From Planctomycetota bacterium (GTDB lineage: Bacteria > Planctomycetota > UBA1135 > GCA-002686595), in assembly GCA_016220035.1 (NCBI GenBank), contig JACRIO010000139.1, positions 1 through 38,318 of the forward strand: a stretch of 38,318 bases of DNA. Reading direction: 5' to 3'. How positions within the stretch are numbered: position 1 is the stretch's first letter; every line of letters begins with the position of its first letter. The notes under the pieces were generated by a model. The model saw nothing but the letters and a program-made list of their open reading frames with translations, searched no databases and was not told where the DNA came from. The translations under genes were made by a program, and so were the position numbers. Positions 26,138-33,961 of the stretch are shown here, piece after piece.

Positions 26138-26866
26138 ATGGATCTCGCCTCGCTCCCGGTGAAGAACGGCTTCCGCCTGCGCGGTGAATCGATCTCGCGC
26201 CTCGAGACCTTCGTCGACGCGGCGTTCGCGATCGCGCGCACGATGCTCGTGATCTCCGTGGGCAGCCTGCCGAGCACGATGGACGAGCTCTTCGAGGCGC
26301 TGAAGCGCATCCCGACCTTCGGAGTGTGCTTCGTCCTCATGTGCCTGTTCTGGTCGGCGCACAACAAGTGGAGCCGCCGCTACGGGATGGACGACGGCTT
26401 CACGACGTTCCTCAGCCTCGCGCTCGTGTTCGTCACGCTCGTCTTCGTGTTCCCGTTGCGCGTCGTGATGTCGAGCGCGCTGAGCTTCTTCACCGGTGGA
26501 TTCCTGCCCGCGGACATCACGCTGAGGAGCCAGGAAGACCTCCAAGGCTCGTTCCGGGTCTACGGACTGGGCTGGATCGCGCTGTCGCTGCTCCTATGGC
26601 TCCTCTTCCGGCACGCGCTGCGGAAGGCGGACGAGTTGCGCCTCGACGATCTCGAACGCATCGAGACCCGTCGCGACCTGCGCGAGCTCGCGCTCATGAT
26701 CGGCGTGGGAACGCTCTCGGTCGCGCTCACCTTCGCCGTGCGCGAGACGAGCAATGTGCTCCTCGCCGCTCTGCCGGGCTTCGTCTACAGCCTCGTCGGG
26801 GTCGGCCAGTTCTTCATCCACGGCTCGCTGAACCGCGAGCGCGAGCACATCGGCCGTCCGCGCTGA
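26138..26866 (+). CDS. TMEM175-like (DUF1211) membrane protein
   Basis: A 242-residue integral membrane protein with about six membrane segments. Residues about 21-35 read RLETFVDAAFAIARTML, close to the TMEM175/DUF1211 signature 'R...FSDAVFAIAiTLL'. The segment CLFWSAHNKWSRR follows the family's 'F W .. H' pattern. In TMEM175 proteins the first helix forms a potassium-channel pore. Here the Ser of FSD is Val, a change in a conserved position. The ATG at 26138 is preferred over an upstream TTG at 26126. It is divergent from the DAO gene. Function as an ion channel is by family only. Confidence 0.75.
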   Translation: MDLASLPVKNGFRLRGESISRLETFVDAAFAIARTMLVISVGSLPSTMDELFEALKRIPTFGVCFVLMCLFWSAHNKWSRRYGMDDGFTTFLSLALVFVTLVFVFPLRVVMSSALSFFTGGFLPADITLRSQEDLQGSFRVYGLGWIALSLLLWLLFRHALRKADELRLDDLERIETRRDLRELALMIGVGTLSVALTFAVRETSNVLLAALPGFVYSLVGVGQFFIHGSLNREREHIGRPR

Positions 26867-26875
26867 CCCGCGACG

Positions 26876-26918
26876 AAAAACAGCCCCACCGAAGCCGTCG
26901 AGCGGCCAGGTGGGGCTG
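26876..26918 (-). terminator. Strong intrinsic terminator on the minus strand
   Basis: The 10-bp perfect stem CAGCCCCACC/GGTGGGGCTG (26881-26890 with 26909-26918) has an inner 4-bp GCCG/CGGC stem. On the minus strand it is followed directly by TTTTT (26880-26876). On the plus strand the hairpin has no T-tract after it, only AGCTGGAGG. It therefore reads as a minus-strand terminator, although both neighbouring genes are on the plus strand. Confidence 0.8.
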
Positions 26919-27064
26919 AGCTGGAGGAGCAGATCGATCCGGTTCCGCGAGCACACGTTGTGAGGGGAGACACGTGCACGACCGCGGGGGGTCCGGACCT
27001 TGGTGATCGACTCCCTGCGTCATCTCCGCCCGGCCCTGCTGCTCAGGTGGGGAAAGGTGTGAAA
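26876..27064 (-). ncRNA. Candidate structured intergenic RNA (unidentified)
   Basis: A minus-strand stretch of about 190 nt ends at the orphan terminator. It can form a closing stem of 11 bp with a 6-nt bulge: CTGAGC 26916-26921 with GCTCAG 27041-27046, and AGCAG 26928-26932 with CTGCT 27036-27040. Inside are a CCGCG/CGCGG hairpin with an ACGTG/CACGT continuation, and a GGGCCGG/CCGGACCC pairing. No open frame on it resembles a protein. A weak -35-like TTGTGC lies about 27080. I could not match it to 6S, SRP, RNase P or tmRNA. An alternative is a plus-strand leader for ispG. Confidence 0.35.
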
Positions 27065-27166
27065 AACGGTGCGAGCGCAGCACAATGGCGCGCCGTTCGA
27101 GCTCGCGAGCGCACGCCGTGCGCGCCCGCGACGCAGCGAAAAAACGCGCAACGACGCCCTTTCTCG

Positions 27167-28300
27167 ATGATCCCGCCCCGCAAGACGCGCACGATCCGGA
27201 TCCGCGACCTCGCCGTCGGAGGCTCCGCGCCGATCGCCGTGCAGAGCATGGCCGCGACGCGCACGCGCGACGAAGTCGCGACGCTGAAGCAGGTGCGCCT
27301 CCTCGAGGCCGCCGGCGCCGACGTCATCCGCATCGCGGTCGACAGCAAGGAGGACGTCGAGGCGCTCGCGCGCATCCGTGGCGAAACGCGGGCCGTGCTG
27401 TCGGTCGACCTGCAGGAGAACTACCGGCTCGCGGCGCAGGTCGCGCCCTTCGTCGACAAGGTCCGCTACAACCCCGGCCACCTCCACCACCACGAGAAGA
27501 CGAAGCCGGTCGAGGACAAGGTCGCGTTCCTGATCGACGTCGCTGCACAGCACGGCTGCGCGGTGCGCATCGGCATCAACGCGGGCTCGATCGCGCCCGC
27601 GTACGACGAGCGCTTCCCGGACGACCACGTGAGCGCGATCGTGGCGTGCGCGGTCGATCACTGCGCGATCGTCGACCGACTGGGCTTCGCGAACTACCTG
27701 GTGTCCATCAAGGACAGCGACCCGCGCCTCGTGATCGACGCGAACGCGCGCTTTGCCGCGGAGCGCCCCGACGTGCCGATCCACCTCGGCGTGACGGAAG
27801 CCGGCATGCCGCCCGAGGGCATCATCAAGACCCGCATCGCGTTCGAGCAGCTCCTCTCGCGCGGGATTGGCGACACGCTGCGCGTGAGCCTCACGCTGCC
27901 GTTCGACGACAAGGGCAAGGAGATCGCGGTCGGTCGCGAGCTCCTCCGCGACATCGAGGAAGGCCGCTTCCGCTCCGTGCCGCCCAACTTCTTCGACGGC
28001 CTGAACATCATCTCGTGCCCGTCGTGCTCGCGCGTCGAGAACGAGCAGTTCATCGAGCTCGCCGAGGACGTCAAGCGCCTCACGCGCTACGCGCAGGAGC
28101 ACAAGCTCACGATCGCCATCATGGGCTGCCGCGTGAACGGCCCCGGCGAGACCGACGACGCCGACCTCGGTCTGTGGTGCGGACCCAACTTCGTCAACTT
28201 GAAGAAGGGCGAGCTCGAGCTCGGCGCGTTCCGCTACGACGAGATCCTGCCGCGCCTCGTGCAGGAACTCGATGCGCTGATCGCGGCGCGGCGTGACTGA
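27167..28300 (+). CDS. ispG: 4-hydroxy-3-methylbut-2-en-1-yl diphosphate synthase (IspG/GcpE)
   Basis: IspG performs the penultimate step of the non-mevalonate (MEP) isoprenoid pathway. It converts methylerythritol cyclodiphosphate to HMBPP with a [4Fe-4S] cluster. The 377-residue protein has the N-terminal TIM-barrel motif [13 protein letters not shown] and KVRYNPGHL, and the cluster cysteines C284 and C287 (SCPSC) and C321 ([10 protein letters not shown]) with E328 as the fourth ligand. It is of the shorter two-domain length. The ATG at 27167 is used because the first residues match the family; the frame stays open upstream. The canonical CPSCGR reads CPSCSR, a minor change. It stands alone among its neighbours. 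Confidence 0.95.
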   Translation: MIPPRKTRTIRIRDLAVGGSAPIAVQSMAATRTRDEVATLKQVRLLEAAGADVIRIAVDSKEDVEALARIRGETRAVLSVDLQENYRLAAQVAPFVDKVRYNPGHLHHHEKTKPVEDKVAFLIDVAAQHGCAVRIGINAGSIAPAYDERFPDDHVSAIVACAVDHCAIVDRLGFANYLVSIKDSDPRLVIDANARFAAERPDVPIHLGVTEAGMPPEGIIKTRIAFEQLLSRGIGDTLRVSLTLPFDDKGKEIAVGRELLRDIEEGRFRSVPPNFFDGLNIISCPSCSRVENEQFIELAEDVKRLTRYAQEHKLTIAIMGCRVNGPGETDDADLGLWCGPNFVNLKKGELELGAFRYDEILPRLVQELDALIAARRD

Positions 28301-28352
28301 CCCACCGCGCCGCGAACGAGCCGCCCCTCACCCTGGCTTCCAGAGTCGCACA

Positions 28353-29609
28353 TCACTTCGCCGATTCGCTCAGTCCGCGCACCAAGTACTCGCGCCAGTC
28401 CATCCAGGTCACGCCCGCGCGTTCGGCGGCGCTCCGCGCGTCCTTCGATCCGAGGAGGATCGGCGCGTAGCTCGGGAAGCGCGCGTGGAACTCCAGCAGT
28501 CCGCGCAAGTCCGACGCGTGCACTGGACCGCTCTTCACCTCGACGGCCCACTTGCCCCAGGCACCGTCGATCACCGCGTCGACCTCGAGCGGCTCCTCGC
28601 GCCAATAGGTCACGCGCTGTCCCGCGTTGACGGCGTGCGCGATGCAGGCGTTTTCGAGCCATGCGCCGAAGCGCGACGGGTCCTTCGCAAGTGCGGGCGG
28701 ACCGAGCGGGTCGGTCGCCGCGAGCAGCGCATTGCTCAGGACGATCAGCTTCGGCGGCGCGCTGCGCTGGCGGATCGGTCGAGTCGTGTGCTTCTCGAGC
28801 CCCGCGACGAGGTACGCCTCCTCGAGGAGCGAGAGGTAGTAAGCGATGGTCTCGAGCGACCCTGCGTCGTGCAGAGAGCCCTGAATCTTCTGCAGCGAGA
28901 CGATCCGCGCGGGCGACGACGCGGCGACCGAGAACACCTGCCGCAGGAGCGCCGGCTTGCGGATCGCGCCGAGGGCGAGGATGTCGCGGCCGATCGCCGG
29001 TTCGAGGATCGACTCACGCACGTAGGCGATCCAACGGCGCAAGTCCTTGCGAAAGGGATAGGCGCCTGGATACGCGCCCAGGCGCACCACGAACTCGGCC
29101 GCCTTCTCGTGTTCGACGTCGAACGTCTGCGCGAGCGCCCCCGCCGTCCAGTGGCTGAGGGTGATGCGCTCGAATCGTCCCGCGAGGCTCTCGCGCGAGC
29201 CCGTGGCGAGACGGAGTGCGGACGAACCCGTTGCCACGATGGAGACGTGCAGCTTCTTGCGCCTCAACCGGTCCCACTCCGCCTTCAAGCGCCGCGCCCA
29301 GTCCGGCAACGATTGCACTTCGTCGACCAGGACGACGGCGAGCCCTTGGTCGGCCGCGATCTTCTCGGCCCGCGTCCAAAGCTGCTCGAAGTAGCCTGGA
29401 AAGGCTGCTTCCTGGGAGTCGCAGGCCGCGTAGAGACACCGCTCCCCGAGCTCCTCCGACAGTGCCGTCAGGACGGTGGTCTTCCCGACCTGACGTGGAC
29501 CCGTCAGGAGTTGGATGGGAGGCGGCGGCTTCGCGGGCTTCTCGGCGAGGCGCTCCCGGAGCAGCTCGAGACACTCCTCCCATCCCAGGCGGTACTCGGG
29601 TTCAGACAT
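28353..29609 (-). CDS. AAA_14/DUF4143-family ATPase
   Basis: A 418-residue ATPase. Walker A GPRQVGKTT is at 37-45 and Walker B VLVDEVQ at 93-99, followed by IVATGSSAL, a sensor-1-like strand. The middle has a winged-helix-like helical region (LRQVFSVAASSPARIVSLQK). The C-terminal DUF4143 part ends with LEVDAVIDGAWGKWAVEVKS (near 338-357), a PD-(D/E)xK nuclease-like strand pattern. These proteins are common, often horizontally spread, and their role is unclear; a regulatory or defence-like role has been suggested for related families but not shown here. The start codon overlaps the end of a 22-bp palindrome, and no Shine-Dalgarno site precedes it. It is convergent with ispG. Confidence 0.85.
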   Translation of the reverse strand: MSEPEYRLGWEECLELLRERLAEKPAKPPPPIQLLTGPRQVGKTTVLTALSEELGERCLYAACDSQEAAFPGYFEQLWTRAEKIAADQGLAVVLVDEVQSLPDWARRLKAEWDRLRRKKLHVSIVATGSSALRLATGSRESLAGRFERITLSHWTAGALAQTFDVEHEKAAEFVVRLGAYPGAYPFRKDLRRWIAYVRESILEPAIGRDILALGAIRKPALLRQVFSVAASSPARIVSLQKIQGSLHDAGSLETIAYYLSLLEEAYLVAGLEKHTTRPIRQRSAPPKLIVLSNALLAATDPLGPPALAKDPSRFGAWLENACIAHAVNAGQRVTYWREEPLEVDAVIDGAWGKWAVEVKSGPVHASDLRGLLEFHARFPSYAPILLGSKDARSAAERAGVTWMDWREYLVRGLSESAK

Positions 29610-29630
29610 ACTCGAATAATTATTCGAGTA
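29609..29630. repeat. 22-bp perfect palindrome at the DUF4143 gene start
   Basis: The half-site TACTCGAATAA is followed by its exact reverse complement, without spacer. It is AT-rich in a very GC-rich region. Its last base is the A of the ATG of the downstream gene, and its centre overlaps the -10 element. This is the arrangement of an operator that blocks transcription, most simply bound by a dimer of a regulator. Confidence 0.9.
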
Positions 29631-29646
29631 CGTCGGGATACGTCAA
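29619..29646 (-). promoter_or_regulatory. Sigma-70-like promoter of the DUF4143 gene, apparently leaderless
   Basis: On the minus strand TTGACG (29646-29641) is spaced 16 nt from AATAAT (29624-29619), near the TTGACA/TATAAT consensus. The expected start lies about 7 nt further on, within 1-3 nt of the ATG at 29609-29607. The transcript would thus be nearly leaderless, which explains the missing ribosome site. Confidence 0.65.
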
Positions 29647-29674
29647 GCCACCCCCTGGGAGCCGCCACCGCGCG

Positions 29675-32206
29675 TCACTTCGCCAGCTCGACCTCGACCG
29701 TCTTCTGCGGCTCGAGCGGGAACACGAACACGCCGTCCTGGTAGGCGCCGCCCGCGTCGAGGCCGTCGCTCGTCTTCGCCTTGAGCGGCAGCGGATAGCG
29801 GATGCGCACGGTGCCGCCGACGTTGTTGCCGCGGTAGATGTGCGCGTGCTCGAGCTTGCCGTCCTTCCAGTGGATCGAGACGTTGAGTCCCCCGCGCGCG
29901 CCGAGGCCGTGCACCTCGCCGTTCGGCCAGGCCTTGGGCAGCGCGGGGAGCAGGTGCACCGTGATCTCCTCGCCCTGCTTCTCGGGGTAGCTCTGCACGA
30001 GCATCTCGGCCATCGCGGCGAGCCCGCCGAAGTTGCCGTCGATCTGGAACGGCGGGTGCGCGCACCACAGGTTCTCGTACGTGCCGCCCTTGGTCGCGTA
30101 ATCGAAACCCGCTTCCTTCGTCGGCGTCCACAGCTTCGTGAGCAGCTTCAACGCGCGGTCGCCGTCGCCGAGGCGCGCCCACATCGCGGCCTTCCACGCC
30201 ATCGACCAGCCCGTGCCCGCGTCGCCGCGACGTTCGAGCGTGATCTTCGCGGCCTGCGCGAGCTCCGGCGTGCCCCACGGGTTGATCTGCGACGACGGAT
30301 AGAGGCCGTAGAGCTGCGACACGTGCCGGTGCTGCGGCTCGACCTCTTCGTAGTCCTCGAGCCACTCCATGATCTGACCGGCCTTGCCGACGCGCGTCGG
30401 CGCGAGCTTGGCCCGCTTCTCGTCGAGCAGCTTCGCGAAGTCGGGCTCGACGCTGAGCTTCCGCGCCGCCGCCGCGGTGTTCGCGAAGAGGTCACGCACG
30501 ATCTGCTGGTCGATCGTCGGGCCCATGCACGTGTGCGCCGTCTTGCCGTCCGCGAGCTTGAACGCGTTCTCGGGCGAGTTCGACACGGGCGTCACGAGCA
30601 GCTTCGTCTTCGGGTCCTCGACGAGGACGTCGACGAAGAACTCGGAGGCGCCCTTCAACGCCGGGTAGATCTTCCGGAGCGCCTCGGCGTCCTGCGTGAA
30701 CTGCACGACGTCGTAGCACTGGTTCGCGAGCCACGCGCCGCACGTGTTCGACGAGCCCCAGGACGCGTTCTCGCCGGGCGACGTGAAGCCCCACGCGTTC
30801 GTGATCGTGTGCGCGACCCAGCCCTTCGCTCCGTAGTACGTCTGCGCCGTCTTCTTCCCCGGCTCGACGAGCGAGTTGAGCAGCACCCCGAGCGGCGTCG
30901 CGTAGTCGGCGAGCGTCACGAGCGGCGCCGGCCAGTAGTTCATCTGCAGGTTGATGTTGAGATGGAAGTCGCCGTTCCAGGGCGTCTGCAGTTGATCCGC
31001 CCAAAGCCCCTGCAGGTTCAGCGGCATGAAGTTGGGCCGCGTGCCCGAGATCAGGAGGTAGCGCCCGTAGTCGAAGTACAAGGCCGCGAGCTGCGGATCG
31101 TTCGCGCCGTCCGCGACCGCCTGCAGGCGCGCGAGCGTGGGCTGCTTCGCCAGCTCCTTGCCGCCGAGTTCGAGCGTGCTGCGATCGAACACCGGCTTCC
31201 ACTGCTGGAGGATCTGCTCCTTCCAGAGCTCGTTGTAACCCATGCCCAGCGCCTTCTCGCACTGCTGCATCGTCGCCGCGGAGTGGCCCGGACCGCTCCA
31301 GAGGCCCGGGATCGTGCCGTTGTAGCTCGTGCCCATCGCGACCACGATCGTGACCTCGTTCGCGCCGCGCACGGAGAGCACGCCGTCCTTGCTCGTCAGC
31401 GTCCCGCCCTGCTGCTCGCCCTTGACGCGCGCGCTGAAGGTCACGCCCTCGCCGCCCTTGCCGTTCGATACGGAACCCGTGAGCAGCAGTCCGTCCGCGC
31501 CCGCCGACTCGCACTTCGCGCGTTCGGCGCGCGTGAGCCGCGCGTCGAAGCTGATCGCGTGCGACTTGCCGCCGGCCGCGATGCGGTACACGAGCACCTG
31601 TTGCGCGAGGTTCGCATACATGCGGCGCGTGTAGGTCGCCTTGTCGTGCTCGTAGCGGACGTACGCCGCGGCCTGCTTCAGGTCGAGGGTTCGACGGTAG
31701 TCCTTGACCACGCCCGTCATCGGCTTGCCGTCGGGCTCGAGGAAGGTCATCTCGAGCTCGCCCAGCACCTGATAGCAGCCGAACGGCGCGTCCTTCGCCT
31801 CGCCGTGGTTCGAACCGACGCCCGAGCATGTGAACGTTTGGTTGACGAGCGCCTCGGCCTCGACGTTCTTGCCCTCACGGAGGAGCTTCTCGATCTCCGG
31901 CAGCTTCGCCGACGCGCCGGCGCGATCGGCGTCCTGGGGCGAGCCCGACCACAGCGAGCTCTCGTTCAGCACGATGCGCTCGACCGGCACGCCCGCGAAC
32001 ATCGTCCCGCCGATGCGGCCGTTGCCGACCGGGTACGCCTCCGTGAACGTCTTCGCGGGCGAACGGCTCCACAGCGAGAACGGTTCGTCGGGTGCCGCAT
32101 ATTGACCGGTGAAGGTGAGCTGCGCCGCGGGCGCCTGCGTCGTCGCGATCGGGGTCGGCTCGACGAGGGCGGGGCCGGCGGACAGGAGGAGAGCCGTGAG
32201 CATCAT
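29675..32206 (-). CDS. Secreted GH95 alpha-L-fucosidase
   Basis: A glycoside hydrolase of 843 residues that releases terminal fucose, typically alpha-1,2-linked, with inversion. A signal sequence occupies about 1-25. The N-terminal domain has YPVGNGRIGGTMFAGVP and the LNESSLWSG motif (59-88). The catalytic (alpha/alpha)6 barrel has NLQGLWADQLQTPWNGDFHL (near 395-415), then the NxN pair in HLNINLQMNYWP, the TGWSMAWKAAMWAR helix (near 665) and IDGNFG (722-727), the Asp-containing final motif. These match the GH95 active-site segments. The start is one of two ATGs (32206 or 32203); the frame stays open upstream but that part lacks a signal sequence. No ribosome site is evident. It likely acts on algal or host fucose-containing glycans. 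Confidence 0.93.
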   Translation of the reverse strand: MMLTALLLSAGPALVEPTPIATTQAPAAQLTFTGQYAAPDEPFSLWSRSPAKTFTEAYPVGNGRIGGTMFAGVPVERIVLNESSLWSGSPQDADRAGASAKLPEIEKLLREGKNVEAEALVNQTFTCSGVGSNHGEAKDAPFGCYQVLGELEMTFLEPDGKPMTGVVKDYRRTLDLKQAAAYVRYEHDKATYTRRMYANLAQQVLVYRIAAGGKSHAISFDARLTRAERAKCESAGADGLLLTGSVSNGKGGEGVTFSARVKGEQQGGTLTSKDGVLSVRGANEVTIVVAMGTSYNGTIPGLWSGPGHSAATMQQCEKALGMGYNELWKEQILQQWKPVFDRSTLELGGKELAKQPTLARLQAVADGANDPQLAALYFDYGRYLLISGTRPNFMPLNLQGLWADQLQTPWNGDFHLNINLQMNYWPAPLVTLADYATPLGVLLNSLVEPGKKTAQTYYGAKGWVAHTITNAWGFTSPGENASWGSSNTCGAWLANQCYDVVQFTQDAEALRKIYPALKGASEFFVDVLVEDPKTKLLVTPVSNSPENAFKLADGKTAHTCMGPTIDQQIVRDLFANTAAAARKLSVEPDFAKLLDEKRAKLAPTRVGKAGQIMEWLEDYEEVEPQHRHVSQLYGLYPSSQINPWGTPELAQAAKITLERRGDAGTGWSMAWKAAMWARLGDGDRALKLLTKLWTPTKEAGFDYATKGGTYENLWCAHPPFQIDGNFGGLAAMAEMLVQSYPEKQGEEITVHLLPALPKAWPNGEVHGLGARGGLNVSIHWKDGKLEHAHIYRGNNVGGTVRIRYPLPLKAKTSDGLDAGGAYQDGVFVFPLEPQKTVEVELAK

Positions 32207-32474
32207 GGGGGGATTCCGTCTCGGAAAAATGGGGCGCACACGATCGCAGAGTGCGTCCCGAGCGGCAAGGGAGCGCGGCGCAACCGCGTGGATCGGCGCG
32301 GCGGAGCCGGGTACGAGCGGGTGCCGGGCGACGTTGGACTCGAGGCGCAGCGGTTCGCCGCGGTTCGCCGCGATCCTCCGGCCTCCGCGGCGCGCACCGG
32401 CGAAGCTGCGCACGTTTCCCGCGGGCCGGGAGCCGTCGGCCCGCGCCCGCGTGCGCTAGACTCGCCCGCGACCC

Positions 32475-33881
32475 ATGCCCAACGCCCAAACGCTCACGTC
32501 CCGCCAACGCTTCCTCGCCGCCTGCCGCCGCCAGCCCGTCGACTCCACGCCCGCGTGGGTGATGCGGCAGGCCGGTCGGTACCTCCCCGAGTACCGCGCC
32601 GTCCGCGGCAGTCACGACTTCTTGACGATGGTGCGCGACCCGAAGCTTGCCGCCGAGGTCACGCTGCAGCCGATCCGGCGCTTCGACATGGACGCCGCGG
32701 TGATCTTCAGCGACATCCTCGTGCCGTGCGCGGCGATGGGTCAGGCCGTGTCGTTCGCGGAGGGCGAGGGTCCCTCGCTCGCACCGCACGTGCGCTCGAA
32801 GGTCGACGTCGACCGCCTGCGCGACTTCGACCCGAAGCAGGCGACCGGTTTCCTGGGCGACGCGATCCGCATCGTGCGCAAGGAGCTCGGCGACGCGAAG
32901 GCCATCATCGGCTTCTGCGGCGCGCCGTGGACGACCGCGAGCTACATGATCGAGGGCGGCTCGAGCAAGAACTTCGAGCACTCCAAGCGCATGCTCCACG
33001 CCGAGCCCGAGCTGTTCGACCGGTTGTGCGCGCGGCTCGTCGACAACCTCGTCCCCTACCTCGCGATGCAGGTCGAGGCCGGCGCGGACGTCGTGCAGAT
33101 CTTCGATTCGTGGGGCGGAGCGCTCGACGCGCGCACGTACCGCGCTGCGCTGCTCCCGCACGTGAAGCGCCTCGTCGCCGGCGCGAAACGCCTCGGCGTG
33201 CCGGTGATTCTCTACGTGAACGGCTGCGCGCAGCTCTTGGAAGTGCTCGCCGACGCGGAACCCGACGTGCTCGGCCTCGATTGGCGCGTCGATCCCGTCG
33301 ACGCGATCGCGCGCGTCGGTGCGCGCTGCGCGTTCCAGGGCAACCTCGATCCGTGCGTGCTCTTCGCGACGCCGGAAATCGTCGTGCGCGAGGTCGAGCG
33401 CACGCTCGCAGCATTCGCGCCGCAGAACGGCCACATCTTCAACCTCGGCAGCGGCATCCTGCCCGGCACGCCGGTCGAGAGCATGGACGCGCTCTTCAAG
33501 GTGATCCGCGGCCGGCGTCCGCGTTCGAAGTCGGCCGGAGCGGTGGGCGCCGCCCCGAAAGCAGACGTGCCAGACCTATTGGGCCAGGCCGAGCGCGAGC
33601 GTTTGCGCCAGCAGATCACCGGCACCGACGCCGGCTCGCACTTCCCCGCGGCGATGGTCGATTCGATCCTCGAGGAAATCAACGCGATCCGCGCGAAGCG
33701 CCTCGAGCGCCATGCGTTCCGCGTCGGTCAACGCGTGCGCGTGAAGGAGGGCCCGTTCGTGGGCACGATCGGCCACGTGGCGACGCTCGACGATGCGAAG
33801 GGCACGCTGCACGTGACGCTCGTCCTGTCGGGCCACGGCCACGAGTTCGAGTTCGACTGGTGGCAGATCGAGAGCGCGTGA
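32475..33881 (+). CDS. hemE: Uroporphyrinogen decarboxylase fused to a C-terminal KOW (NusG-CTD-like) domain
   Basis: HemE removes four carboxyl groups from uroporphyrinogen III to give coproporphyrinogen III in haem synthesis. Residues 1-350 are a complete HemE: MRQAGRYLPEYR (30-41), catalytic D80 in FSDILVP, Y157 in ASYMIEGG, and DSWGG (211-215). The usual His of NLGHGI is Ser326 (NLGSGILPGTP). Family length is about 345-355, but this frame continues to 468. After a linker with a helical part (about 366-412) comes FRVGQRVRVKEGPFVGTIGH (415-434) and a second beta strand region ending FEFDWWQIE, a KOW/Tudor-like barrel as in the NusG C-terminal domain. No NGN domain is present. No stop or frame change separates the parts. 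The fusion is seen; its role is unknown. Confidence 0.9.
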   Translation: MPNAQTLTSRQRFLAACRRQPVDSTPAWVMRQAGRYLPEYRAVRGSHDFLTMVRDPKLAAEVTLQPIRRFDMDAAVIFSDILVPCAAMGQAVSFAEGEGPSLAPHVRSKVDVDRLRDFDPKQATGFLGDAIRIVRKELGDAKAIIGFCGAPWTTASYMIEGGSSKNFEHSKRMLHAEPELFDRLCARLVDNLVPYLAMQVEAGADVVQIFDSWGGALDARTYRAALLPHVKRLVAGAKRLGVPVILYVNGCAQLLEVLADAEPDVLGLDWRVDPVDAIARVGARCAFQGNLDPCVLFATPEIVVREVERTLAAFAPQNGHIFNLGSGILPGTPVESMDALFKVIRGRRPRSKSAGAVGAAPKADVPDLLGQAERERLRQQITGTDAGSHFPAAMVDSILEEINAIRAKRLERHAFRVGQRVRVKEGPFVGTIGHVATLDDAKGTLHVTLVLSGHGHEFEFDWWQIESA

Positions 33882-33961
33882 GCGCGCTCTGGCGCTTTCC
33901 TGTCGGTGTCGGTCGGCTTCGCGTTCCCTGACTCGTCGGCTTCGTCGCAACCCGAGCCGCG

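Noticed and set aside
26876-27064. Identification of the intergenic structure as SRP (4.5S), 6S or RNase P RNA
   Set aside because: A short AGATGACGC string and some CCGG pairing recall SRP RNA, but the GGAA tetraloop and the conserved AGCAG internal loop arrangement are missing; 6S, RNase P and tmRNA landmarks were not found either.
29216-33931. A 1571-codon open frame on the plus strand
   Set aside because: Overlaps the DUF4143 ATPase, the GH95 fucosidase and hemE in other frames; sequence is Arg-rich and has no domain.
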